Positions 33,885 through 48,300 of a stretch of DNA of 64,000 bases are shown here, piece after piece. Numbering within the stretch: the stretch's first letter is position 1; the number at the start of each line of letters is the position of its first letter. A program made the translations under genes and the position numbers. The stretch is from Nematostella vectensis (Eukaryota; Cnidaria; Anthozoa; Actiniaria; Edwardsiidae): the NCBI RefSeq assembly GCF_932526225.1, contig NC_064042.1:15015040-15079039 (forward strand). The letters run 5' to 3'. The notes beneath the pieces are model-generated. The model ran no database searches, was not told where the DNA came from, and worked only from the letters and a program-made list of their open reading frames with translations.

Positions 33885-34735
33885 ATGGAAGGTCAAGGTG
33901 AGTTTCGGACGAAAATTTCAATTCAAAATAGTGTGAATAAGATATATGAATCAAAACGTAAATCCTGTCATATTCCTTTTAAATGTAATGCTTTTTGTTT
34001 GCAAATATTTCTGATAATAATCCTCAAACAAAACGATTTTCGTCGTTTTACAACTTCTCTGGTTTTCCCGGTGTCACTATTCAATCATCTTGCTTCCACT
34101 GCGTTTTTAATTGGCTGAGAGATCATTTTTTTGAAAGCTGATTGGATGCTATTTTGGCCCGCCTAAAACGGCTTCCCAGTTTTGTTATAATCGTAAAAGA
34201 AACTTTTCCTCAAATAAGAAAAAATACATCTACAAATCAAGACTTATCTAGCTCAGGTAAGAACGATCTTGATGACTCATGTATACACAGTTGTGTTGGT
34301 AAAACTATGTATCATTAAGCTTATTTTTATATTGAGAATTCATTTGCTATTTATTGGCAAATGTGTGAGGAAAAACAAAAAGCATTTCGCAATCATCCTT
34401 GCAAAGTCTTTCTCTTTTCTTTATCTCCTGTCTATGCTGTTTTTGTCCCAAATTTTATGCTAAATACACAAAAACGTCAAAATGTCTCTCTTTCTTTCTC
34501 ATATAAAGCCAATATTGATCTGTTTGTTTCTGTTTGGTAAGGATACTAATCTAATCATTTGTTTTCCTCTATGTTTGTTCTCATGTTTTAAGAAAATTGA
34601 AATAACAACGAACGATTTTTTTCTGATTCAGGTGAACTGTTAATACCCAAAAGCCATGATGTGAGACTGTATGAAGACATGGATGATGAGCAGCATATTT
34701 TAACAAAATATTTAGCTTTCCTTTCTTCCCTTTAA
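33885..34735 (+). CDS. Hypothetical 38-aa spliced ORF
   Basis: ATGGAAGGTCAAG ends at a consensus donor (GTGAGT at 33898). A pyrimidine-rich acceptor (TTTTTTCTGATTCAG) ends at 34631, and joining the two keeps the frame, giving GELLIPKSHDVRLYEDMDDE and so on to a TAA at 34733-34735. Exons 33885-33897 and 34632-34735. AATAAA follows at 34812-34817. The product is acidic, with no known family. The coherent donor, acceptor and polyadenylation set makes a real transcript plausible, but protein-coding function is unproven. Confidence 0.3.
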
Positions 34736-34819
34736 AATATGTTTTTCCTTTTCAATCAATCTGCATTCTTTTTGATGTTTGGTTAATATTGCCCTAAAAT
34801 TTTAGCAATTAAATAAAAC

Positions 34820-36384
34820 AAAACTGTGACTTCTTTTTCCTTTTTAAAGGGGGAGGGTTGTCCCAAGTGCTATGCTCTTTTCATTCTTTTGTGGGATTCA
34901 AGCTACTTATGAGTAGCAATAATTTGATTCGCTATTCAGCATCCTTTGTGCATTTACGATATTATAAAATAGATACATTCAAGTTTATTCAGAACCTACA
35001 TTTCTGCGTCTTCGCCATATCTGCTATTGGGTAAAATTGCTGTTTACCATACCCATTTACCCAAAGAGACTCCCATTTAAACAGAAGGGGATGATTGATC
35101 TCAACCCTAAGGGATAACACTTTCAGTGTGGTCAGTAATTCTTTCCCCCATAAGGTAGCACATTAGGTGTGGTCAAGCAATTTCTTTCTCTAAGCATTTG
35201 AACACTCCCTAAGGAAAAGCAGTAACATAATTTCATACCCTTAAGATAGGACAAACAACCCCATCTGACTATTTTATAAGAAGCCCTCCCCCTCCACAAT
35301 GGATGCTGTCAAATGGGATTTCTCTTTTCTTATCTATGCTAACTTTGTCTGGGGTTTTAACTGGGAAGTTAACATTTAAGAATGATATAACTGTGCTGTT
35401 AGACTGAAGTAGGAAAAGGATAGTGAATTATAATATTTGTATTCACAAAGATTTGTAGTTGCATCTTCCAGCAATTTGGTACCTGTACCTGTACTGTGTT
35501 TTAAAAATGGATGAAAATTTTCATATTAAGTATTTTTGGGTGCGAAATGTTGTCTTGATCTTCAAAGCTGTACTCAACAAAAAAAACTGAGTAATGCTGT
35601 ACATGGCAAGGCACAAATATGTTAGATTTTTTTATTATAGAAATGTAAAATAGGAAATATCTGTTCAGTATCAGTTGTCTACCAAATGAAGCTACACAGA
35701 GCACTGTTAATAAATAAAACTAAAATATCAGCAATATTTTTTGTTAAGCTGCAAAAGAAGTGGTGATTGGGAGAAGGTCCAGGATTTCATTACGGTGGGA
35801 GAAATAGCTGAGATAAAATAAAATCCAGCTTGGATCGTGCATTTTAAACAAGTTACATGTATGAAAAAAGGGGGGGGGGGGATTAAGCATACAGCACTTT
35901 AGTCTTTTTACAGCATATGGACTGAGGTGAATGTTGTTATTATGGATCTCTTTTTTATTCTCAAAAGAAATTCTAGTCTAGAAACTATTTTGTTCAGGGG
36001 GTCATACCCCTAAACTGCCCAAAGATTCCCAATATGGAAATTGGGTAATAAAGCTGGCTCCGCTTTTAGGCCTTGCCTAAATCTATATATTATATTTCCG
36101 CGGCCAAATACAGACATCCCTTTCCGTGATGTGATCCGTGAAAATGTGTAAATTTGTCCAAAATCGTGCTACCTCCACCTTCGCAACGAGCAAACACTCT
36201 TGTTTTACTTGTTTTGTGAACGATCCTCTGCGATCTATTCGATTTCGTAACTAGTGAGATACTAACTTGCAACAAGGTTCGTCACGCATTTATGAACGTC
36301 CCTTCGCGTGACCGTCACAAATCACGTGGAACTCACGGGCTGCGCAGACACGAATGCGCAGTAGTTCTCCTTTCACAAATCAAC
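34820..36384. other. Intergenic; MFSD1 promoter at its right end
   Basis: No gene seen from 34820 to about 36100. The last about 250 bp is richer in CG dinucleotides and precedes the MFSD1 start, which sits in CAACATGGCGGCC, a YY1-like and good Kozak context. Confidence 0.4.
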
Positions 36385-39300
36385 ATGGCGGCCAATTCGA
36401 CTGAAAAAACTCCTCTAATAAATACTAATTCTGCGTCTAGAGAAAAGCCAGAGGGATGTGGAGCTTCCCTGTTATGTGACCCACGTAGAGGGCTTCACAG
36501 ATATGTCGTCCTTATTTTTATATGTTTTCTAAGTTTCGGTAAGTTCGTGGCGCCGTTGAGCAATTTTTTTGTGAAATTTCTGCTTGTTTTGATTATTGAA
36601 GGCATGTCAATCTCTTACTAAGGCTTAGATGAGTTCTTATGTTTTGTTTAAGAATACGTGAGTACTTGTAAAACGTTTGTGTCATTTCGCTTGCTGCGTT
36701 GGATAAGTTGTAGGAACATGTAATCTTCAAACCACTGACCAAGCTTATTTCTCAAACCAAGCTTTCGTCCATTTTTCTTGCAAATTTATGCCAAATAGTA
36801 AATTATTCTAAATTGTGTTTTAAAACTGATATAATGATTATTAGTGATGTCACTGGAGCCTTTTGAGATTACAAAACATGTCTTGTCTTCAAAGCTGATA
36901 CTATTTGTGGTGTCATTTGTAAATCTTTTTGGGTTTTGCAATCCCTGATGTTTATCAATTGGCATAGAGTTTGTGTTTTCCCAGTTAGACTTTTTCTTGA
37001 AATGCGGAGTCAAGTGTGTCAGCCAGTGGTCATCAAGGCCACGGCTCTGGAACCTAATGACTTGTTGTAGGACACCCACCAAATGTAATCAAGAAAGCCA
37101 GCAAGCATTTTTATGCATTATGGTTTTTGAATGGTGGTGACCCTGTATTTGCCAATCTGCCTCTTACCTCTCAACATTAACAGAGTGCAAAAGTGTGCAC
37201 TAGTCTGTAATCTTTCCAGGCGTCAAGCCATATAGTAAGTGCCTTGCCAAGGCAGGCCTTACAATGTCACTCAATAGAAGAGGAGACTTATGTTCTTCTG
37301 TGAGCCTATCCTCTTCATCCTCATACAACCTCTCGGGTCAAGCCTGAACTCTGCAACACTAGATAGATTTGCGAACTTTGTCACTGTCAAGTGTCTCGAT
37401 TGTTTGCAGGTGTAAAAATGTAAGCTTCCTATTTATACTTCTATGCCCTGTAATTCAGTATTTTTATGTAATAAACATACAGTATGATTGGCTGATTGAT
37501 TGATTACTCCACAGGAGGTTACTATTGCTATGATAATCCTGCAGCATTAGAGAAACACATAGAGCAAGTAAGTGATACAGCTTTGAGCTTGGTGAAAGGC
37601 TTGACTGCCTGAACTTTTCCCTGAGGAGTGTACATAGAAAAACAACATTGTGAATGCATTAAATAAGATATGGTCAATGGCTATACACAATTAGCAAATC
37701 ACAGAGTTTGGTGTGATAGAATGAAACCATGCACTTGCTCCATTTTCTCCATAAAACCTTTTGAACACTGCCCATAATCCAATGGGTACTGTGAGACATA
37801 AAGAGCACATACCATAGGAAAGGTCGTCACCTCCCTGTAGTTTGTAGTTGAGAACAGAAATAACCAAAAATAACCATCCAGGTGCGATTTTTATTGTGTT
37901 GTGTTAATCTCATATGAAGAGCATAAAACAAACTTGCAGGCCTTCAATGAATATAAAGACTAGCTTCTTTGCTACACTCTGTCATGTATTTTCCCACATT
38001 TTCTTTCATGCATCATTTAAGATCAGGTCATGCACTATTGTCTTGTCAACATCTGCTTTTATGTTGCTAAATGTTTTGCCTTTGATATCTGTTTTAGGAT
38101 ATGGCAAAGGACACAAGTAATTATGTGTTACTTTATTCACTATATTCATATCCCAATGTCATCCTGTGCTTCTTTGGTGGTTTCTTACTTGATAGAGTCT
38201 TTGGTGTTAGGTGAGTGAGGAGCATGTGTGTAGCTAGGGTCTAGTACAGGGGGTATGTGCATGTTTGCACTTGGCTGCAATCAACAACACCATTTCTTGT
38301 TAAAGAATTGTCAAATTGTTTGCATATCTACAAATTCTGACTACATTCCTAGGAAAGCTTTTTTGTAATTTATTGTTAGGTATTTTTGGTATAGTAAAGC
38401 CCTATAAAATAAAATAAAATAAACACGCTTGAACACAGTTTTTAACAAACTATACCATAGCCCTTTCAGCAAGACAGTAACACACCCCTTTTGTATTTTT
38501 TTTCAAGACTGGGAACGTTGATATTCAGTGCATTTGTTCTTGCTGGCCAGGTAAGTGTTGAGCAAAGACTTTGGCTGTGTGCTTGACTTAACACTGACTG
38601 CCATGCTGATTCATGCCTATTGAAACATGTGGTATAGGGCACCAATGCTTGAATGCTGGGTCCACTCCTGTTTTGTCCAGGTTTTCTTATCATTGAATCT
38701 TGTGTTATTTGATGTCTCTAGGTAAAGTTTTTTTTATTTGAGTGTATTATTTTATTTTATATGCTTTTCTTCATAATACAAAATGCTTGATACAAGCATT
38801 ACACATACATGCAACAGCATACAGAGGCCAGTTGCTAGTCTTCTGGGATGAGTCCACCAAGAACACTTGGAAGATAAGGGACTTGCTCTGAGAAGTCACA
38901 TGATAAGGGACTTGCTCTGAGAAGTCACATGATAAGGGACTTGCTCTGAGAAGTCACTTGATAAGGGACTTGCCCTGAGGAGTCACATGATAAGGGACTT
39001 GCTCTGAGAAGTCACTTGATAAGGGACTTGCCCTGAGGAGTCACATGATAAGGGACTTGCTCTGAGAAGTCGCATGATAAGGAACTTGCTCTGAGAAGTC
39101 ACTTGATAAGGGACTTGCTCTGAGAAGTCACTTGATAAGGGACTTGCTCTGAGAAGTCACTTGATAAGGGGCTTGCTCTGAGAAGTCACATGATAAGGGA
39201 CTTGCTCTGAGAAGTCACTTGATAAGGGACTTGCTCTGAGAAGTCACATGAATTTTTGAGGCTGTGGCTGTGCCCATCATGCTGACAAAAAAATAAAATC

Positions 39301-42300
39301 TCCTAATGAAAATAAGCCTTTTGTATAATTTTCTTTTTGTTGTTGTTGTTAGCTAAAAGCTGTAGCTTGTGCAAGTTTACCACCCCAAAAGTGATTTCTT
39401 TGTGCCACTTTTGTGTCACCTGTTTGTAACATAATTATATCTGTGTCAACACAGGTGGTTTTTGCCCTTGGGGCCTATACACATAACTGGACAATTATGT
39501 TAGTTGGAAGATTTATTTTCGGGTAAGTTCTTCAGCAATAACAGTTACAATGTATTTATTGAAGACAATAGACACCAACAGACACTGGACAAAGCAAAAC
39601 AAAAAGAAAGAAGAAAAAAGGGGTGATTTAAGTGTCTAAGAATGATTACTGTGTCTGTTGTGCAGAAAACATGTTTTAGTGTACAGTTAACAAAGGTGTG
39701 TTATCAATAAAAAACAACTCACTTTTCCTATGACATTTGGCTTGAGATCGTTTAAGTCTCCTAAAAAAGGTATCTTCTTTCTCAGGCTTGGCGGTGAGAA
39801 TCTTGCTGTGGCTCAAAACACTTATTCTGTAAACTGGTTCAGGGGAAAAGAGCTGAACATGGTTTTTGGATTACAACTGAGCTTTTCTAGAATTGTGAGT
39901 ACTGATATCACATTTGCTGTCATATTAACAATAGCAACCGTCCTCATTATCACAAACATGTCAACATCACTATTAACATGATTATCATGATCATCATTAG
40001 CTTACAATCATGACAGTGTAACAACAGTTACTATTAACATCGTTATCATTTTCATCATCATCATCATTAGCATTGTTTTCATTTTCATCGTCATCATCAT
40101 TAGCTATACCATCACCATTACTATTGAGATTGTTATCATTATCAACAGCAGCAGATGTAGTAATTAGTACAACATTACAAGCAGCAATTACTAAGTGTGT
40201 GACACAAACTTGTACTTATGCAATATCAAGATTGAAAAAATAATTTAAATAAGCATGAACATTTCAATAACTTGCACACACTTATTGAATATGGAACACT
40301 TTATCCACTATGTTATTGTCTGTTCTTTAGGGAAGTACGATCAATATGAATGTGAACCACTTGATCTATACTGCCTTCTCAAAGATGGGAGCAAAACCAT
40401 TACCAGGCTATGAAGCGCTAGGCCTAACCCTTTTTGTTGGTATGTACATATAGTGGCATCAGGATCACTATACAATTTGATGGGTGTTAATTAAAATGAG
40501 TAAGAGGGGATGTTGGTATGTACATATAATGGCATCAGGATCACTATACAATTTGATGGGTGTTAATTAAAATGAGTAAGAGGGGATGTTGGTATGTACA
40601 TATAATGGCTTCAGGATTACTATGCAATTTGATGGGTGTTAATTAATATGAGTAAGAGGGGATGTTGGTATGTACTCTATACAATACTGCAATTATAGGA
40701 CTATAGGATCACTAGTTTGATACGTGTTGAAAGGAGCTAGGGGAGGATATGGTATGTACTACAATATGATAGTATGGTAGGACTATAGGACCACTATATT
40801 TGATAAGTGTTGAAAGGAGCTAAGATGTTGGTTGTTATGCATCACAAAATATCAATTTTATTGGCTGCAGACATGACAGGGATGGATCCAGGCCTAACGT
40901 TGACTGATTCCAATGGTCATGGACCAATCAATGGGGGGGGGGAGGTATAGGGGCATGCCCAACAAGGAAATTTATAAAATTACGTGTTTGAAACATGCAA
41001 TCTGCAAAATTTTTAAGAATGCATTTGGCATTTTAGGGATTTATATAGTCAGTTAATAAATTCAAGGTTAAGTTTCACCGGTGCTGTATAAAACTTATGG
41101 TCATTTAAAACTGAGTGACTTCATTCATCGATTAGTCAGTTAATAAATACACTATTCCTACCTAATTCAACCAAATTTGTGTTCTTGAAAGTGTGGCGAG
41201 GCAAGTACCAGTTATTCTCTTCGAATACCCCTTGGCAATATCCAAATGGTGTGATTGTAATATATAAAAAACAACCTCCCCTTGCATTATAACGTAGCTT
41301 GTGCCACACAGACAGCAACTCGTATCAATAATTGACTCCATGACCTCTCAATTCTAAGCAATTTTACGGTGCATTATCCCATCTAGTTGCTGATCTTTTG
41401 GCACTTCTCCTATTTGCATGTTTCTCCTAGATTCATCCATTAGAGGCACCGAAAATTCGTGTACTGGTCAATTTTGCTCGTGTAGTATCTTACGCTAATG
41501 TCTTAAGTACAAGAGGTGATTTAACTAGCCTATTTACCTTACTGAAATAACAGTCGAAAATCTTCCCAAATAAAACACAGGGCAAACAGAAATGCCATTA
41601 ATATACTAAGAATACACTGTCCGGGGGTTCTGCTAAAAACATTATGTATTTCACTTACGAAGGCGACCACTTTCCATTTCCATATACTCGTAGAGAATTC
41701 GGAAGAGCTATCGTCCGGACGCCACACTTTCGTCATTAATTCCAACTTCTAGGGATCTGAATTCGATCAAATTCTACACCATAATCAAAAGAATAACACT
41801 ATTTCTTTCGGCAGACAGGCTGTCCATGAGAAACGTCTGCATTTTAATGCTTTGCTATTCAAGATTTCGGTTCGAGGGATGTGTGCAAGAGATCACACAC
41901 TAAAGCAAGCAAAGGCCTACTTTCTCAGGGGTAGAATCAGGATTTTATTGTCAACTGATTCCAAAGTGATCACACGTTATATCAACCGATCAAAACAGAG
42001 CTTGGGTGATTCCGCGTGGACCGTAGCCAATCGGTGAAGAGCTTGAACAGTTCCAGAACACACCCATAATTTTTATACACGTGCAAAATTTCTAAACTAG
42101 ATTTATCACTTACCGGAAATGCTGTCCAAGCGCTAAAGGAAATGACATAGCCTACGTGTAGGGCTAGAAATAGCAGCGAAACAACCCAGGAAGCAGGTCT
42201 AATAGTGTTTAAATAACAGACAACAGTAGATGTTTATTTTTATTGAAGGTTCTAAAATTCAAATCTACAAAAAAACACATTTTTCTGGGATTTTGAGTGA

Positions 42301-45300
42301 TTCACTGGAATCAGTTGAATCAGTCTGGATCCACCCCTGCATGATCAAATGATCAAATTAATTAATCTGTCCTCCTAACATGCTGTATGCTTTAACTCAA
42401 TTCATGCCCTAGGTGTTTTGTATTGTGATTATGTATGGTATATCATTTATGAGTTTGCTGAAAAAAAACACCCTTCAATTATTGCCATTTCCCAGTCACA
42501 TTTAATTATTGACAATGAGAATTATCTAACATTGCCATCCTTTTCCTTATCTTATTGTCCTCCGATTTCCCCTTTTGTCTTTGTGCAGGGGTTGGAGTCT
42601 GTCTCTTCTCCTTCATATGCGGCATCTGTGTTGGTGTACTTGACAAGAGGAGTGCTAGAATCCTACAAAAAGATGAAGGCAAGACTGGTGAGATGATCCA
42701 GCTGAGGGATGTCAAGGACTTTCCCCTCTCCCTCTGGCTTATCTTCCTCATATGTGTGGCATATTACGTCGCTGTCTTCCCATTTGTCGGCCTTGGGCTG
42801 TAAGTGAGGCATTATTACCCACTGTATTTAAACCTTCAAACGATGCAGTATTTTGCCCGCACACCCCTTGCCATAATCTGTCTTTTCTTTTAGAGAAATC
42901 AACAAATCTTGGCATTTTGCATGAAATCTATTCCTGCATTTGACTGATACAGAATGTTTGGGGTGTCTTTTCCTTCCGCATGAAACACTACACCGCAAAC
43001 CTGCTTCAAAAAGTTTCAGTCAATTTCTATGGATAAATCCTTAAATGAACACCTATACATAACCTATACATAACAGACATTCAGTGAGCTACCTGTTTTA
43101 TTGTGGCTCTAATAAGCATATACAGTAGTCAGGGTCACTTCTTAATGAAGGATTGTTCATAGTATTCTTTCTCCACATATTATCTATGACTGTGCTTTTC
43201 CCCTGCCTCAAGAAATTCTCGCTACGCACTTGGAATTTACAAAGCAAATTGGTGTTGCCTAAAATGCTTTTTGATAGCATTAACCTTTCCTTTCTAGCAA
43301 AATTCAACTCAGCCAATTCAATTTGTTTTCAGGGCTTTCTTCCAGGAGAAGTTTGACCTCACACCAGACACGGCAGGTGCTGTAAACAGGTACACCAGCT
43401 ACTCGTTCATGTCCACACATTACACCCCCAGGCCCTAGCAAGTGGGTGTGTTCATATGTACCAACCCACTTGGTACGTGGAAGGTCATTTTGCTGTCATT
43501 GCAGTAGGCCTGTATCTAAGGGGATTATATTGGTTCATTTATGACATCCCATTTTCTGATAGGTTCCCATAGCTAAGGGATTCGATGGGTTCATACTAAC
43601 CACCTCACTCTTCTGGAGGGTTTATTGTCCTGTCATACTTCTTTTCAAAGCCCATGGAAATACAACTATTTCCTTCATTCCACAGCATTGTTTTCATCAT
43701 ATCTGCTGCCGCATCTCCAGTTCTCGGCTTTATGGTTGACAGGACAGGCAAAAATGTCTTTTGGGGTTTGTACAGAATAGAATATCACTTATCCCATGTT
43801 TTAGTGTCTACTGATTTAGCCTTTATTCCCCTGAAGAAAGACTAGAATAAAAGTCTGAATTGTTCACAATTATTTTGTGACTCTGTTTGGTTATTTATGT
43901 TATTATCTTGATTCAACTTGCGTTATTTATGGTTTTATAGGCTATAAAACCCTAGATGCAAATAGAGATAACCAGTTATTTAGATAAACAGACTTTTAAA
44001 AATGACTTATTTCACACCTTAGATGTAGTGAAAGGAAGGTGATACAAACTGTACCTCAAAGTATTTTGTGAGAAATTATTGTTTTTTTCCATACAGTTTT
44101 GCTTGCCGTGGTACTCACACTCGTGGCTCATGGCATGGTCGCCTTCACTTTCTGGAATCCTTTTGTAGCTATGGTAGGTATTTACCCTCCAAGAAAATAG
44201 ACATGCCTGGCCCTTCTAGAATCTCCAATATGTACCGAATCTTGATAAAAGGATTGAGAACAGCAAATACTGTAAGAAACAACACTTCCTTTCCCAAGCT
44301 TTTTCAAGAATTCTTAGGGAATCCAGTAGCCATTCTATCATACCAGATTATAATTCCGTTTTGACTTCTATTTCCAGAGTGTTCTTGGAGTGGCATACTC
44401 TTTACTGGCTTGTGCGCTGTGGCCTCTAGTATCACTGGTTGTCCCAGGTCATCAGCTCGGCACTGCTTATGGATTGTAAGTATAGAACATTTTTATTTCC
44501 ATGGGACTTGCTTAGTTTCTATTGTACTCCCTCTAGTAAGGTGCTTAGTTCCTATTGTACTCCCTTATAGCATGCAGTCAATCCAGAACCTTGGCCTGGC
44601 TGTCATCACCCAAGTTGCTGGAATCATCGTAGACAACAATGGATACCTTATTTTGGAAATCTTCTTCTGTGGATGGCTATGTGGTAAGAATGCCCCCTAC
44701 ACTGGCAGAGAGAAATACCCTTTATTTTGCTGATAAATAATGTTCCAATCAAGACCCTATAGTTTGCTAATATAAACCGCATGATCTATCTTAAAATGTT
44801 GCAATCATTAAATCTCCATGGTCCGGGGTGGGTTGGGGGGGGGGGGGAGGGGTTTGGGGGGCGTTCAAAAGATAGCAGCCGTTTATTACAAACTATAAAA
44901 ATATAGCAAACCCAAGGCAGTGGGGTTCTAGTCTCTGCCAGGACCATGTTAAATTATAGCCTGTGTAGCAAGTGTTTCTTGACATTAAGCAAGTCTCACC
45001 CAGTAGAAGCCAAACTCAGATTAATTAGATTTGATTTATATTACCGAAATTCCTATGTCGTTTGTTTTTAAGGTGGGAGGAGGGTAGGGGGCGTTTGTTA
45101 GAGAGGGGCGTTCATTACAAACTTGTGAGCTTAGGGGGGGCGTTTATTAGATAGGAGGCATTCTTTCGATAGGGAGCAATTATTAGATCATTTAAGGTAA
45201 TGTTTCTTTTTGTTCAGCACCCTATAGTTTGTTGATATATAATGTTCCTCTTTGTTCAATACCCTGCACTTTACTGATATATAATGTTCCTCTTTGTTCA

Positions 45301-48300
45301 ATACCCTGCACTTTGCCGATATATGTTTCTCTTTGTTCAATACGTTGCACTTTGCTGATATATGATGTTCCTCTTTGTTCAATACCCTGCACTTTGCTGA
45401 TATATGATGTTCCTCTTTGTTCAATACCCTGCACTTTGCTGATATTTGATGTTCCTCTTTATTCAATACCCTGCACTTTGCTGATATATGATGTTCCTCT
45501 TTGTTCAATACCCTGCACTGTGCTGATATAATGTTCCTCTTTGTTCAATACCCTGCACTTTGCTGATATATGATGTTCCTCTTTGTTCAATACCTTGCAC
45601 TTTGCTGATATATGATGTTCCTCTTTGTTCAATACCCTGCACTTTGCTGATATATGATGTTCCTCTTTGTTCAATACCCTTCACTTTGCTGATATATGTT
45701 CCTCTTTGTTCAATACCCTGCACTTTGCTGATATATAACGTTCCTCTTTGTTCAATACCTTGCACTTTGCTGATATATAATGTTCCTCTTAGTTTAATAC
45801 CTTGCACTTTGCTGATATATGATGTTCCTCTTTGTTCAATACCCTGCACTTTGCTGATATATGTTCCTCTTTGTTCAATACCCTGCACTTTGCTGATATA
45901 TAACGTTCCTCTTTGTTCAATACCTTGCACTTTGCTGATATAATGTTCCTCTTTGTTCAATACCCTGCACTTTGCTGATATAATGTTCCTCTTTGTTCAA
46001 TACCCTGCACTTTGCTGATATAATGTTCCTCTTTGTTCAATACCCTGCACTTTGCTGATATATGATGTCCCTCTTTGTTCAATACCCTGCACTGTGCTGA
46101 TATAATGTTCCTCTTTGTTCAATACCCTGCACTTTGCTGATATATGATGTTCCTCTTTGTTCAATACCTTGCACTTTGCTGATATATGATGTTCCTCTTT
46201 GTTCAATACAATGCACTTTGCTGATATATGATGTTCCTCTTTGTTCAATACCCTGCACTTTGCTGATATATGTTCCTCTTTGTTCAATACCCTGCACTTT
46301 GCTGATATATAACGTTTCTCTTTGTTCAATACCTTGCACTTTGCTGATATATAATGTTCCTCTTAGTTTAATACCTTGCACTTTGCTGATATATGATGTT
46401 CCTCTTTGTTCAATACCCTGCACTTTGCTGATATATGTTCCTCTTTGTTCAATACCCTGCACTTTGCTGATATATAACGTTCCTCTTTGTTCAATACCTT
46501 GCACTTTGCTAATATAATGTTCCTCTTTGTTCAATACCCTGCACTTTGCTGATATATGATGTTCCTCTTTGTTCAATACCCTGCACTGTGCTGATATAAT
46601 GTTCCTCTTTGTTCAATACCCTGCACTTTGCTGATATATGATGTTCCTCTTTGTTCAATACCTTGCACTTTGTTGATATATGATGTTCCTCTTTGTTCAA
46701 TACCCTGCACTTTGCTGATATATGATGTTCCTCTTTGTTCAATACCCTGCACTTTGCTGATATATGTTCCTCTTTGTTCAATACCCTGCACTTTGCTGAT
46801 ATATAACGTTCCTCTTTGTTCAATACCTTGCACTTTGCTGATATAATGTTCCTCTTTGTTCAATACCCTGCACTTTGCTGATGTAATGTTCCTCTTTGTT
46901 CAATACCCTGCACTTTGCTGATATAATGTTCCTCTTTGTTCAATACCCTGCACTTTGCTGATATATGATGTTCCTCTTTGTTCAATACCCTGCACTGTGC
47001 TGATATAATGTTCCTCTTTGTTCAATACCCTGCACTTTGCTGATATATAATGTTCCTCTTTGTTCAATACCTGCACTTTGCTGATATAATGTTCCTCTTT
47101 GTTCAATACCCTGCACTGTGCTGATATATAATGTTCCTCTTTGTTCAATACCCTGCACTGTGCTGATATATGATGTTCCTCTTTGTTCAATACCCTGCAC
47201 TGTGCTGATATATGATGTTCCTCTTTGTTCAATACCCTGCACTGTCCTGATATATGATGTTCCTCTTTGTTCAATACCCTGCACTGTGCTGATATATGAT
47301 GTTCCCCTTTGTTCAATACCCTGCACTGTGCTGATATAATGTTCCTCTTTGTTCAATACCCTGCACTGTGCTGATATATGATGTTCCTCTTTGTTCAATA
47401 CCCTGCACTTTGCTGATATAATGTTCCTCTTTGTTCAATACCCTGCACTGTGCTGATATATGATGTTCCTCTTTGTTCAATACCCTGCACTGTGCTGATA
47501 TATGATGTTCCCCTGTGTTCAATACCCTGCACTGTGCTGATATAATGTTCCTCTTTGTTCAATACCCTGCACTGTGCTGATATATGATGTTCCTCTTTGT
47601 TCAATACCCTGCACTTTGCTGATATAATGTTCCTCTTTGTTCAATACCCTGCACTTTGCTGATATATGATGTTCCTCTTTGTTCAATACCCTGCACTTTG
47701 CTGATATAATGTTCCTCTTTGTTCAATACCCTGCACTGTGCAGATATATAATGTTCCTCTTTGTTCAATACCCTGCACTGTGCTGATATATGATATTCCT
47801 CTTTGTTCAATACCCTGCACTGTGCTGATATATGATGTTCCTCTTTGTTCAATACCCTGCACTGTGCTGATATATGATTTCCTCTTTGTTCAATACCCTG
47901 CACTGTGCTGATATATGATGTTCCTCTTTGTTCAATACCCTGCACTGTGCTGATATAATGTTCCTCTTTGTTCAATATCCTGCACTGTGCTGATATATGA
48001 TGTTCCTCTTTGTCAACAGTCGCTCTAGTGGCCACACTTATTCTCTATCTTGCTGATGCAGCTAAAGGTTGGTTTATTACCATCTCCGTATCGGCCCACC
48101 ACTGAAAGCCCATAACATTTCTTATTCAGTCGCTGATCCGAGATAACGTTAAATGCTCATTTTTGTGTCCCTTACCAAATATTCGCTGACATTTAGTGTG
48201 AATCAAGCTACCGTGGCCACCTTGACAGTTTTTTGGAGCATGCCTACTAGAGAGCGGGAAATGCACTATCTGGTTGACACGAACTTCCCTTTCATTCGAT

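Noticed and set aside
45188-48035. ORFs of 70-165 codons on both strands
   Set aside because: They follow the 42-bp minisatellite in MFSD1 intron 13.
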